Position numbers and translations under genes: made by a program. The notes beneath the pieces are model-generated. The model made no database searches, was not told the origin of the DNA, and was given only the letters and a program-made list of their open reading frames with translations. Positions 16,025-23,633 of a stretch of DNA of 41,485 nt are shown in pieces (the stretch's first letter is position 1; every line of letters begins with the position of its first letter). This DNA is from an uncultured Candidatus Saccharibacteria bacterium (GTDB lineage: Bacteria; Patescibacteriota; Saccharimonadia; Saccharimonadales; Saccharimonadaceae): positions 1 to 41,485 of the forward strand of contig CALHQH010000022.1 in assembly GCA_938036625.1 (NCBI GenBank). Direction: 5' to 3'.

Positions 16025-16996
16025 CTACCGATACTTCGGCATCTCTACCGTCACTACTTCGCCTTTGCTGAGGTCGCGGCATTTGTCGCCTTCGTAGATT
16101 TGCCGCAGGTCGACTTTCTTAGCATTGCGGAGTTGAGCCTTATAGACATCACAGGAGAGCATATCGTTCTGGCGAATCTGAAAGAAGACCCAGCGGCCAT
16201 CGCTCGATTGATAAAACAGCGCTGTCCCTTGCGAATTAAAGAGGTGCGACTCGGGCTGCACACCGCCTAGTGGTATCTCTGCCAAGCGATAGCCTGCAAG
16301 CTTGCTCTCGCGCACTGTCATAGTGCCGACAATGCCGACGTTGTAGCTCGAACTTGCAGCAGGCGAGTAGGCGTTGTAGAGAGGAGCTTGCTGCTTGGCG
16401 AGGTCTTTGTAGTCGGCGGCATCAAGGCATTTAAACTCAACGAAGCGAGTTTCCTTGTTTTTCGGGTCATTTGGGTCAAGTGGGGTATTGCTAATCTGGC
16501 ACGTTACATCGCCATTACTACGCGTAAAGTCTGCGAGATAGGAGCCGTCTTTGTCGCCATCTTGCACGACATAGCGCGTGAATTGATCATAGTCGAGCAT
16601 GTGCTCCAGAGCAGTGACATTGCGCTTGGCTTCAGCCTTGGGCAGGGTAGCGGCAGCACTCTTGGTTTTACTTGAGTCGGTAGCGATAGAATAAAAGCGA
16701 GAACCTTCGGCCTTGACCGGTGTTGACAGCGATGACTTAACGGCTTCTGTACCCTTAAAGTACTTCTTGGCACGCTCGAGCGTCTTGGCGGCGGTGAGCT
16801 GCTCCCGTGGGCCAGTCTTTGTCTCGGTGTGCTGCTCGGTATTCTTGGCTTTATGTGGCCGAGTTGCGATATAAATAATCCCTGCTGCGATGGCAACAAC
16901 CACTAAACCAGCCAGAGCAAAGCGTATCGCTAACCCGCGCGGCGTCAGGCGAGAGCGTCGGTACTGAGGTGAGGAGGGTGATCCACTGAATAGCAT
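16025..16996 (-). CDS. Hypothetical membrane-anchored protein
   Basis: 323 residues with the start at 16996, set by a -10 box 6 nt upstream. A basic N terminus (RRSRLTPRGLAIRF) leads into one transmembrane helix (about residues 25-46: ALAGLVVVAIAAGIIYIA), then about 275 outside residues. The outer part is Lys/Ala-rich at first and then ordered, with four cysteines (VTCQIS, FKCLDA, LSCDVY, DKCRDL) that could form two disulfides. No known family is recognised. It is divergent from the pilin gene, with the two promoters back to back, which suggests a surface or pilus-related role without proving it. Confidence 0.72.
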   Translation of the reverse strand: MLFSGSPSSPQYRRSRLTPRGLAIRFALAGLVVVAIAAGIIYIATRPHKAKNTEQHTETKTGPREQLTAAKTLERAKKYFKGTEAVKSSLSTPVKAEGSRFYSIATDSSKTKSAAATLPKAEAKRNVTALEHMLDYDQFTRYVVQDGDKDGSYLADFTRSNGDVTCQISNTPLDPNDPKNKETRFVEFKCLDAADYKDLAKQQAPLYNAYSPAASSSYNVGIVGTMTVRESKLAGYRLAEIPLGGVQPESHLFNSQGTALFYQSSDGRWVFFQIRQNDMLSCDVYKAQLRNAKKVDLRQIYEGDKCRDLSKGEVVTVEMPKYR

Positions 16997-17002
16997 AGTG
17001 TC

Positions 17003-17008
17003 ATTATA
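17003..17008 (-). promoter_or_regulatory. -10 box of the 16025-16996 gene, leaderless spacing
   Basis: TATAAT on the minus strand ends 6 nt before the ATG. The possible -35 (TTGCTG, 17027-17032, 18-bp spacer) lies 6 bp from the -35 box of the divergent pilin gene. Confidence 0.7.
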
Positions 17009-17038
17009 CACTGCAAGCTAGGTTGGCAGCAATGGCTC

Positions 17039-17067
17039 TTGCGCAAACGCACTGCACTTCGTATAAT
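17039..17067 (+). promoter_or_regulatory. Promoter of the pilin-like gene, leaderless spacing
   Basis: -35 TTGCGC (17039-17044), 17-bp spacer, -10 TATAAT (17062-17067); the ATG at 17075 follows after 7 nt. No Shine-Dalgarno. Confidence 0.75.
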
Positions 17068-17074
17068 GCAAAGC

Positions 17075-17599
17075 ATGAGCGCTATGAAAAATCGGTTAAT
17101 GCAGAAAAAACAGGCTGGCTATACTGTGGTAGAGTTGCTGGTTGTGATCGTTATTATTGCCATCCTTGCTACATTGACGCTCGTCTCGTATCAACGTATC
17201 CAGGCTGGTGCACAGGGGCGAACTCGCGTAGCCGACCTCACAGCAATGCGCCAAGCACTTGATCGCTACTATACCAAAAATGGTGCATACCCGGTTGCTC
17301 AGACTGCTGGTAGTACCACCCCCACCTATCAGCGCCGCGATAGCGCCACATTTTTGCGCCAATTAGTGCCGACCTATATTGCCACTCTTCCTAGTATCAC
17401 CCAGGGTAGTACCACTGATGCAACTAGCAACACCTACCTATATGTCACCAATGCTCAGCAAACCGAATACAAGCTACTCTATGTCAATACAAGCGGCTTA
17501 CCACCAGGTGAGTACGATGCTGTGCCTCAAGCAATGCGCACCACCGCGCCGGATCGCTACGGCGTGTGGTCGAAAAATGGCGAACGGCTGCCTGGTTAG
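17075..17599 (+). CDS. Type IV pilin-like protein with class III signal peptide
   Basis: 174 residues. The prepilin motif KQAG|YTVVELLVVIVIIAILA is clear: cleavage after Gly15, aromatic position 1 (Tyr16) and the conserved Glu at position 5 of the mature protein (Glu20), then about 20 hydrophobic residues. The globular part has a typical small-pilin layout (YQRIQAGAQ, ALDRYYTKNGAYP) and resembles type II secretion pseudopilins or minor pilins. It would be processed by PilD and assembled on the membrane. Saccharibacteria use type IV pili for motility and host contact. No pil assembly genes are nearby, so this is an isolated subunit. Confidence 0.85.
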   Translation: MSAMKNRLMQKKQAGYTVVELLVVIVIIAILATLTLVSYQRIQAGAQGRTRVADLTAMRQALDRYYTKNGAYPVAQTAGSTTPTYQRRDSATFLRQLVPTYIATLPSITQGSTTDATSNTYLYVTNAQQTEYKLLYVNTSGLPPGEYDAVPQAMRTTAPDRYGVWSKNGERLPG

Positions 17600-17656
17600 T
17601 CTCTGCAAATGAGCTTATCAGGGGTGATAATTACTCTACCACCCACATTCAATCCA

Positions 17657-17665
17657 TGCTATAAT
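17657..17665 (+). promoter_or_regulatory. fusA extended -10 promoter
   Basis: TG-C-TATAAT at 17657-17665, no good -35. Leader of about 55 nt to the ATG at 17726, with purine-rich GTAAGGAGAGAAGGAG just before it. Confidence 0.65.
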
Positions 17666-17725
17666 CAATCGTTGAGAGTTGTATTACTCATGCTAAAAAA
17701 CACGTAAGGAGAGAAGGAGCCCCCT

Positions 17726-19819
17726 ATGGCAACCCCCAAGGATGTCCCTCTGCAGGACTTTCGCAACATTGGTATTATTGCCCATATCGACGCCGGCAAG
17801 ACGACGACGACAGAAGGTATTTTGTACCGCACCGGTATTAACCACAAGATTGGTACCGTGCGCGGTGATGATGGTGGTGCCACCACCGACTGGATGAGCC
17901 AAGAAAAAGAGCGTGGTATTACCATTACCTCTGCGGCAGTGACCTGCTTTTGGAAGGGCCACAAGATTAACATCATTGATACCCCTGGGCACATCGACTT
18001 TACTGCCGAGGTGGAGCGTAGCCTGCGCGTGCTCGATGGCGCAGTGACAGTCTTTGATGGCAAGATGGGAGTAGAAGCCCAGAGTGAGACCGTATGGCGC
18101 CAGGCCAACAAATACGGCGTGCCACGCATCTGCTTCGTGAACAAGATTAATCAGACTGGTGGTGACTTCTACAAGTCGATCGAGTCAATCCACAACCGCC
18201 TCAGCAAGCAGGCCTTCCCAATCCACCTGCCAATTGGCTTTGAGAAGGATGTCTGTGGTGTGGTAGACCTCATCGACATGAAAGCCTACACCTATGATGA
18301 CTACACCGACCACGAGCTTAAAGTGGGTGAGATCCCAGCTGATATGCTCGACAAGGCAAAGCGGGCTCGCAGCCTGCTCGTCGAGAACGCCGTTGAGGCC
18401 GATGACGACCTGATGATGAAATTCCTCGACGAAGGTGAGGATGCTATTACTGTTGACGAGCTCAAGGCAGCGCTGCGCCAGCGTGTCTTGGCTGGTGACT
18501 TCTTCTTGGTGACGGGTGGTGATGGCCGCGGTGTGATCGTCGAGAAGGTGCTTGACCTGATGGTAGATTACCTGCCAAGCCCGCTCGATGTTGGTGAAAT
18601 CTGGGGCAAGAACCCCAAGACTGGCGACGAGGTAAGCCGCACACCTGACGATAAGCAGCCAATGACTGCACTGGCCTTTAAGCTGGCTGCCGACCCATTT
18701 GTTGGTAAGCTGATCTTTATCCGCGTCTACAGTGGTCGCTTGACTGCCGGTAGCTACGTCCTCAACACAACGACGGGTGAGAAGGAACGTGTGGGGCGCA
18801 TCGTCCGGATGCACGCCGATAAGCGCGAAGAGATCGACAGCGTGGGTGCTGGTGACATTGCTGCTGTGGTGGGCCTGAAGGGTACCTTTACGGGGCATAC
18901 CTTGTGCGATCAAGCGCATCCAATTGCTCTTGAGGCAATTAGCTTCCCCGAGCCACCGGTATCGATCGCGGTGGAGCCTAAGACTAAGGCCGACCAAGAA
19001 AAGATGGGTATTGCTCTGCAACGCCTGGCAGAAGAAGACCCAACCTTCCGCGTCTACACCGATGAAGAGACTGGCCAGACTATCATGAGCGGTATGGGTG
19101 AGCTCCACCTAGAGATTTTGATCGACCGCATGAAGCGCGAGTTTAACGTTGAGGCTAATGTTGGTGAGCCGCAAGTGGCCTACCGCGAAACCATCAAGGG
19201 CACCGCCGAGGCGCAAGGTAAGCACGCCAAGCAGTCTGGTGGTCGCGGCCAGTACGGTGATGTTTGGGTACGCTTTGAGCCGAATGAGCCAGGCAAGGGC
19301 TACGAATTCTTCGATGAAATCAAGGGTGGTGTGGTGCCACAAGAGTACCGCCCAGCTGTGCAGAAGGGTATTAAGGAGACACTCGATGGTGGTGTGATTG
19401 CTGGCTACCCAGTGGTCGACGTCAAGGCAACCTTGTACGACGGAAGTTACCATGATGTCGACTCAAGCGAGCTCGCCTTCAATCTGGCTGCTCATCTGGC
19501 TGCCCGCGAAGGTATCAAGAAGGCCAACCCAGTCTTGCTTGAGCCAGTGATGAAGGTTGAGGTGACAACACCTGAGGAATTCATGGGTGATATCATTGGC
19601 GACCTCAATAGCCGCCGTGGCCGCATTGAGGCAATGGAAGACTTGATGGGCGGCGCGAAGCTCGTGAAGGCTATCGTGCCACTGGCAAACATGTTTGGCT
19701 ATACCAGCGACATCCGCTCGATGTCGCAGGGCCGAGCTGCTAGCACGATGGAACTTGCCCATTATGAGGAAGTTCCACCAAACGTCGCGCAAGAGATCAT
19801 CGAGAAGCGCAGTAAGTAA
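17726..19819 (+). CDS. fusA: Elongation factor G
   Basis: 697 residues, the translocation GTPase. G1 is AHIDAGKTTTT (residues 16-26), G2 region ERGITIT, and G3 DTPGHIDF. G4 reads NKIN (139-142) where nearly all EF-G have NKxD; the Asp that reads the guanine base is Asn142. Domains II to V follow at normal length, including GMGELHLEILIDR and the domain IV-V region. It starts after a strong purine-rich Shine-Dalgarno site. It is separated from tuf by about 3.8 kb of unrelated genes. Confidence 0.96.
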   Translation: MATPKDVPLQDFRNIGIIAHIDAGKTTTTEGILYRTGINHKIGTVRGDDGGATTDWMSQEKERGITITSAAVTCFWKGHKINIIDTPGHIDFTAEVERSLRVLDGAVTVFDGKMGVEAQSETVWRQANKYGVPRICFVNKINQTGGDFYKSIESIHNRLSKQAFPIHLPIGFEKDVCGVVDLIDMKAYTYDDYTDHELKVGEIPADMLDKAKRARSLLVENAVEADDDLMMKFLDEGEDAITVDELKAALRQRVLAGDFFLVTGGDGRGVIVEKVLDLMVDYLPSPLDVGEIWGKNPKTGDEVSRTPDDKQPMTALAFKLAADPFVGKLIFIRVYSGRLTAGSYVLNTTTGEKERVGRIVRMHADKREEIDSVGAGDIAAVVGLKGTFTGHTLCDQAHPIALEAISFPEPPVSIAVEPKTKADQEKMGIALQRLAEEDPTFRVYTDEETGQTIMSGMGELHLEILIDRMKREFNVEANVGEPQVAYRETIKGTAEAQGKHAKQSGGRGQYGDVWVRFEPNEPGKGYEFFDEIKGGVVPQEYRPAVQKGIKETLDGGVIAGYPVVDVKATLYDGSYHDVDSSELAFNLAAHLAAREGIKKANPVLLEPVMKVEVTTPEEFMGDIIGDLNSRRGRIEAMEDLMGGAKLVKAIVPLANMFGYTSDIRSMSQGRAASTMELAHYEEVPPNVAQEIIEKRSK

Positions 19820-19840
19820 GCCTTCTTGTATCATCTCTAT

Positions 19841-19867
19841 AAAACACCTCTATTACAGGGGTGTTTT
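19841..19867. terminator. Terminator after fusA
   Basis: AAAACACCTC / GGGGTGTTTT, 10 bp with one G-T pair, loop TATTACA, then TATT. A-tract and T-tract lie inside the stem, so it may work both ways. Confidence 0.85.
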
Positions 19868-19905
19868 ATTATCTTGTCTCAGCGCAAGGAATGGTGAATA
19901 GTATG

Positions 19906-19933
19906 CAAAAGCCGACATATATGCCGGCTTTTG
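19906..19933 (-). terminator. Terminator of hsp20
   Basis: CAAAAGCCG / CGGCTTTTG, 9 bp with a ten-base loop, on the 3' side of the minus-strand hsp20 gene. Together with the fusA hairpin it separates the two convergent genes. Confidence 0.75.
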
Positions 19934-19956
19934 TTGGTGCAAGGCTATGGTTTGTA

Positions 19957-20397
19957 CTACTTTTTCGTTTTCTTGTCGTGCTTGGCTATTTTCTTGACGG
20001 CAATTTTTTGCGGCGCAGGTAGCGGCTTGAGTGGTACCGTTACCCTCAAGATGCCGTCCTCCAGATGGGCCTTAATCTGCTCAACATCGCTACCATCTGG
20101 TATCTGCACACGACGGCAGAAACTTGTGCTGCTCTCACGAACAACGTAGTTGCGCTGTTTGTCCTCGGTTTTTTCGTGCCGTTCGCCGCGAATAACGAGC
20201 GCACCATTGTCAAGGCTTACATCGAGGTCTTCCTCGGCAAAGTTTGGCACGTTTGCTTCAACAACCAGTGTATTATCTACCGTATAGACATCAGTTGCGA
20301 CAGCTTGGCTGAGTGTCGTGGTAAAGGGATTGTCAAACAGCTGCCGCTGCAGTGCGCGCAATTCCTCAAATGGATTGTATTTTGCAAGACTATTCAT
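19957..20397 (-). CDS. Small heat-shock protein, Hsp20/alpha-crystallin family
   Basis: 146 residues with the start at 20397 behind AAGGAGG. The alpha-crystallin domain covers about residues 38-125 (VYTVDNTLVVEANVPNFAEEDLD, LVIRGERHEK, then the GILRVTVPL signature near residue 118). The N-terminal arm is short (NSLAKYNPFEELRALQRQLFD) and the C terminus is lysine-rich (AVKKIAKHDKKTKK), with the IAV segment as a likely stand-in for the IxI assembly motif. It holds unfolding proteins as an ATP-independent oligomer. No CIRCE is seen upstream, so HrcA control like that proposed for clpP is not supported here. Confidence 0.92.
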   Translation of the reverse strand: MNSLAKYNPFEELRALQRQLFDNPFTTTLSQAVATDVYTVDNTLVVEANVPNFAEEDLDVSLDNGALVIRGERHEKTEDKQRNYVVRESSTSFCRRVQIPDGSDVEQIKAHLEDGILRVTVPLKPLPAPQKIAVKKIAKHDKKTKK

Positions 20398-20431
20398 AGG
20401 GTGCCTCCTTATGTGTTGCTTTTGTATTCTT

Positions 20432-20460
20432 ATCATAGCGCGGTAAATAGAACAATACAA
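20432..20460 (-). promoter_or_regulatory. hsp20 promoter
   Basis: Minus strand: -35 TTGTAT (20455-20460), 17-bp spacer, -10 TATGAT (20432-20437). Leader of about 30 nt with a full Shine-Dalgarno. Confidence 0.8.
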
Positions 20461-20467
20461 GTACTTG
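20458..20467. promoter_or_regulatory. Palindrome between back-to-back promoters
   Basis: CAAGTACTTG, a perfect 10-bp palindrome spanning the 4-bp gap between the -35 boxes of hsp20 and of the ABC transporter operon. One bound protein could control both. Confidence 0.45.
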
Positions 20468-20493
20468 CATCCGTCTAGTAAAGCGCTTATACT
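20465..20493 (+). promoter_or_regulatory. ABC importer operon promoter, leaderless spacing
   Basis: -35 TTGCAT (20465-20470), 17-bp spacer, -10 TATACT (20488-20493), ATG at 20501 after 7 nt, no Shine-Dalgarno. Confidence 0.8.
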
Positions 20494-20500
20494 TATATGC

Positions 20501-21319
20501 ATGACGCAATCGACTCGTCGGCAACGCAGACTGACACGGCTTACATGGCTGAGTTTCGCTGCTGTGGCAGTAGCTTTGCTGGGTTATATGTATTGGGATG
20601 TCGAGCTCAGCCCGGCAGCCTCCACCACTAAGACGGCTGGCAGTGGCCTGGAAAAAACACTCGTGCTAGGCACCGACCCCGGCTTTAAGCCGTTTGAATA
20701 TAAGCAGGGGCAGGAGATCGTTGGCTTTGATATTGACCTTGCACGGGAGATTGCTAAGGACACAAACCGTTCGTTACAAATTGAGGAGATCGCCTTTGAT
20801 GGCCTCTTGCCGGCCTTGCAGGCTGGGCGAATTGACCTGATTGCAGCTGGTATGACCGTCACACCAGACCGGCGCAAGAATGCTGAATTTTCGCACTCGT
20901 ACTATACTGCAGCGCAAAAGATAATTGTACCAAAGACTGGCTCAACAATTGCCACCAGTGATGACCTCATTGGTAGGCGAATTGGCGTACAGCTTGGCAC
21001 GACGGCCGATACACTGGCGCACAAGATTCGTGGGGCGCACGTGGTGCAGCTTCAATCGACGGCAAGTGTCGTGCAAGAGCTCAGTAGTCGGCGGATCGAC
21101 GCTGCCATTATGGATGATGGGCCAGCTCGGCAATATCTCGCCACAAACCCGCAGCTCTTTGCCTTGCCGCGCAACCTCTCACGTGAAGACTACGCCATTG
21201 CTATCAAAAAAGGTAATAGCAAACTACTCGCTGAGGTAAACGCCAGCATTGCCGCAATGAAGCGCGATGGCCGCTATGAGAAGCTTATCAAGAAACACTT
21301 TGGAGTAGCCCAGCCATGA
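20501..21319 (+). CDS. Amino-acid ABC transporter substrate-binding protein
   Basis: 272 residues, family 3 extracellular solute-binding protein (GlnH/HisJ type). The N terminus is basic then hydrophobic (LTWLSFAAVAVALLGYMYW, about residues 14-32) with no lipobox cysteine, so it is anchored by an uncleaved helix or a signal peptide rather than a lipid. The binding domain begins LVLGTDPGFKPFEY and shows the family signature GFDIDLAREIAKD (about residues 75-87). The lobe-2 segments IGVQLGTTADT and DAAIMDDGPA follow. It is probably for glutamine or another polar or charged amino acid. Its stop overlaps the permease start by 4 nt. Confidence 0.9.
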   Translation: MTQSTRRQRRLTRLTWLSFAAVAVALLGYMYWDVELSPAASTTKTAGSGLEKTLVLGTDPGFKPFEYKQGQEIVGFDIDLAREIAKDTNRSLQIEEIAFDGLLPALQAGRIDLIAAGMTVTPDRRKNAEFSHSYYTAAQKIIVPKTGSTIATSDDLIGRRIGVQLGTTADTLAHKIRGAHVVQLQSTASVVQELSSRRIDAAIMDDGPARQYLATNPQLFALPRNLSREDYAIAIKKGNSKLLAEVNASIAAMKRDGRYEKLIKKHFGVAQP

Positions 21320-21975
21320 ATGTGTGGGATATCCTCTTTGGTGATGAGCGCTATCTCTTCTTGTGGCGCGGCCTGGAAGTGACCATCCTTCTCACCGTCT
21401 TCTCAACAATTATTGGGCTTGTGATTGGCCTGGTTGTCGCTCTCATGCAGCAGTCTGCTTGGCAGCCATGGGTGAGCTTGGCTCATGCCTATACCACGGT
21501 CATTCGCGGCACACCTGCTTTGGTGCAGCTACTCATTATGTATTACGTGGTATTTGGTTCTTACCGTGGGGTGCCAAAATTGTGGATTGCAAGCCTTGCC
21601 TTTGGTATCAACAGTGGTGCGTATATTGCTGAGATTATTCGCGGCGGGATTGAAAGTATCGACAACGGACAAGTCGAAGCGGCGCGCTCGCTTGGCTTGA
21701 GTCGCTGGCAAACCATGCGTTATATCATCCTGCCTCAAGCACTCAAGCAGTCATTGCCGTCACTGATCAGCGAAGGGATTTCGCTCCTCAAGGAGACATC
21801 AGTTGTTGGTTGGATTGGTATGAACGATCTGATGCGCGGTGCTGATAATATCCGCTTCCAAACGGCCACCGCCTTTGAATCGCTCTTTGCCGCTGCAATG
21901 ATTTACCTTGCCCTCACCACGCTATTTACGTGGGTAATGAATCGAGTAGAGAGGAGGCTTAAAGCGCATGATTAA
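21316..21975 (+). CDS. Amino-acid ABC transporter permease (HisM/GlnP family)
   Basis: 219 residues with about five membrane helices. The cytoplasmic EAA loop that docks the ATPase is clear: EAARSLGLSRWQTMRYIILPQA. The RGTPALVQLL segment is typical of polar amino-acid permeases. A single permease gene suggests a homodimer in the membrane. It overlaps the binding-protein gene by 4 nt and the ATPase gene by 8 nt, so the three are one operon. Confidence 0.92.
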   Translation: MNVWDILFGDERYLFLWRGLEVTILLTVFSTIIGLVIGLVVALMQQSAWQPWVSLAHAYTTVIRGTPALVQLLIMYYVVFGSYRGVPKLWIASLAFGINSGAYIAEIIRGGIESIDNGQVEAARSLGLSRWQTMRYIILPQALKQSLPSLISEGISLLKETSVVGWIGMNDLMRGADNIRFQTATAFESLFAAAMIYLALTTLFTWVMNRVERRLKAHD

Positions 21976-22696
21976 TATCAAGCAGCTCCGCAAGCACTAT
22001 GGCAATAATTATGTCTTGCGCGGCATTGACCTGACAATCAAGCGGGGAGAGGTTGTAGTTCTCTTGGGCTCGAGTGGTGGTGGCAAAAGCACGCTGCTTC
22101 GCTGTATTAATATGATCGAGACGCCGACAAGCGGGGAAGTATGGGTTGACGGTATTGATATGACCAATCCAGCGACCGACCTCAACAAAGCCCGGACTGA
22201 ACTTGGCATGGTCTTCCAGCAGTTTAACCTCTTTCCGCATATGACCGTACTCGAAAATATCATGCTTGCACCACTTAAGGTGCGCAAACTATCAAGAGCC
22301 AAGGCGAAGCGTCAGGCGCTTCAAATGCTCGATCTGGTTGGCCTTCGCGCTAAGGCTCAAGAATACCCAAGTCATCTCTCGGGTGGGCAAAAGCAGCGAG
22401 TAGCGATCGCCCGTGCCTTGGCAATGCAGCCAAAAGTGTTGCTCTTTGATGAGCCAACGAGTGCGCTCGACCCTGAGATGGTCGATGAGGTACTAGCGGT
22501 CATTAAACACCTTGCTGAAACAGGGATTACGATGATCGTCGTCACACACGAGATGTCGTTTGCGCGCGATGTCGCATCGCGGATTGTCTTCCTTGACGGG
22601 GGTAAGATTATTGAAGATGGCACGCCAGTGCAGGTTATCAACCACTCTGCTCAGCCAAAAGTTCGCACCTTCTTCGCCGCACTCAGCAATGATTGA
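21968..22696 (+). CDS. glnQ: Amino-acid ABC transporter ATP-binding protein (GlnQ type)
   Basis: 242 residues with all motifs: Walker A GSSGGGKST (34-42), Q-loop FQQFNLFP (84-90 region), signature LSGGQKQR (137-144), Walker B VLLFDEP (157-163) and H-loop His194. The third residue set of the P-loop is GGGKS instead of the common GSGKS. It energises import through the upstream permease. The symbol reflects the family; the substrate is not proven. It ends the operon, and the next gene has its own promoter. Confidence 0.92.
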   Translation: MINIKQLRKHYGNNYVLRGIDLTIKRGEVVVLLGSSGGGKSTLLRCINMIETPTSGEVWVDGIDMTNPATDLNKARTELGMVFQQFNLFPHMTVLENIMLAPLKVRKLSRAKAKRQALQMLDLVGLRAKAQEYPSHLSGGQKQRVAIARALAMQPKVLLFDEPTSALDPEMVDEVLAVIKHLAETGITMIVVTHEMSFARDVASRIVFLDGGKIIEDGTPVQVINHSAQPKVRTFFAALSND

Positions 22697-22709
22697 TAAA
22701 TGCCCTCCA

Positions 22710-22718
22710 TGCTATAAT
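22710..22718 (+). promoter_or_regulatory. Extended -10 promoter of the DUF4253 gene
   Basis: TG-C-TATAAT at 22710-22718, nearly the same as the fusA core promoter (CCATGCTATAAT in both). Transcription should start near 22725, immediately at the Shine-Dalgarno AAGGAGG (22725-22731), giving a leader of about 13 nt. Confidence 0.7.
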
Positions 22719-22737
22719 GCGCCTAAGGAGGAATACT

Positions 22738-23502
22738 ATGTCAGATACAATGCAGCAATTCAAAAAACTCTTTGCCGGGAGCGGCGTCGACTACGTAGAA
22801 TGCGAAGTCGTTAATGCAACGCAGCACTATCTACAGTTACGCGAGCAGGGTAAGCACGAGGGCTTCACGCCTGTGATTGTGACGCTCGATGACCTTATCC
22901 TAGATGAGATAGCGGAAGGCCTAGAGAACGCTGGCGTCCAGACAGTCCCCGAGCTTGTGCGGCGCACCATGGAAGCATCGCAGGCAATTGATGTACCAGC
23001 CTTCTTTGCTCGGATCGCGCAGGAGTTGCCAGCTGAAACGGCGAAAAAGGATCAGCCCGTCTCTACTGTGGATGACTATTTTGCGCCGGGTTTCTCGGCG
23101 TCGCCTGATGACGATGACCCTACTACCGTTGACTTCATCAGCCCATTCCAGGCAGATAGCGACAATCCGGTTATTATTATCAAACTACCGACTACAGCAC
23201 CCTATGAGGCACTCGCCTATCTCTGTATGGGTGGTTGGAATGATTGTCCCGAGCCAGCCATCCAGGTGGCGGTATCGCGCTATTGGTATGAGAAGTACGG
23301 TGCTGTGCCTGCCGCTATCAGCCATGATACTGTTGAGTATTACGTCGAGCGTCCACCGCAGACCGATGCCGATGCTAAAGCGGTTGCCGTTGAGCTCTTC
23401 TATTTTTCATATGGCGACGCAGTCTATCAAGGGTCGGAGACCTTTGAAGCTTTGGCAAATCAGGTATATAGCAGTCGACAGTGGTATGTTTGGTGGGACT
23501 AG
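22738..23502 (+). CDS. DUF4253-domain protein
   Basis: 254 residues with the start set by AAGGAGG six bases upstream. The C-terminal part (about residues 150-254) matches what I recall of DUF4253: EALAYLCMGGWNDCPEP, SRYWYEKYGAVPAAIS, and a closing SRQWYVWWD. The N-terminal region (1-100) is mixed charged sequence, with an acidic linker (SPDDDDPTTVDF). DUF4253 has no settled function; it is often found near toxin or immunity-like genes. Here it lies between an amino-acid importer and tuf. Confidence 0.8.
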   Translation: MSDTMQQFKKLFAGSGVDYVECEVVNATQHYLQLREQGKHEGFTPVIVTLDDLILDEIAEGLENAGVQTVPELVRRTMEASQAIDVPAFFARIAQELPAETAKKDQPVSTVDDYFAPGFSASPDDDDPTTVDFISPFQADSDNPVIIIKLPTTAPYEALAYLCMGGWNDCPEPAIQVAVSRYWYEKYGAVPAAISHDTVEYYVERPPQTDADAKAVAVELFYFSYGDAVYQGSETFEALANQVYSSRQWYVWWD

Positions 23503-23506
23503 CTAC

Positions 23507-23535
23507 TTTACTTTTTTGCCACCGCACCCTATAAT
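23507..23535 (+). promoter_or_regulatory. tuf promoter
   Basis: -10 TATAAT (23530-23535) with a weak -35 TTTACT (23507-23512) at 17 bp. The leader is about 90 nt. Confidence 0.65.
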
Positions 23536-23542
23536 AAATCCT

Positions 23543-23633
23543 AACGCGCGACGCGTTTTGTCGTAGTGTCTCTACTCCGGCAAGTAGCTCGCGTCGTACC
23601 AAATATTAACATAAGTAAGGAGTACTTACCTAC
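23543..23633 (+). promoter_or_regulatory. Structured tuf leader with competing stems
   Basis: AACGCG-CGA-CGCGTT (23543-23557) followed by TT forms a terminator-like hairpin. The overlapping CGACGCG (23549-23555) can instead pair with CGCGTCG (23590-23596). The Shine-Dalgarno AAGGAG (23617-23622) is partly inside another small stem, GTAAG/CTTAC with loop GAGTA. This layout would fit attenuation or translational feedback. Confidence 0.45.
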
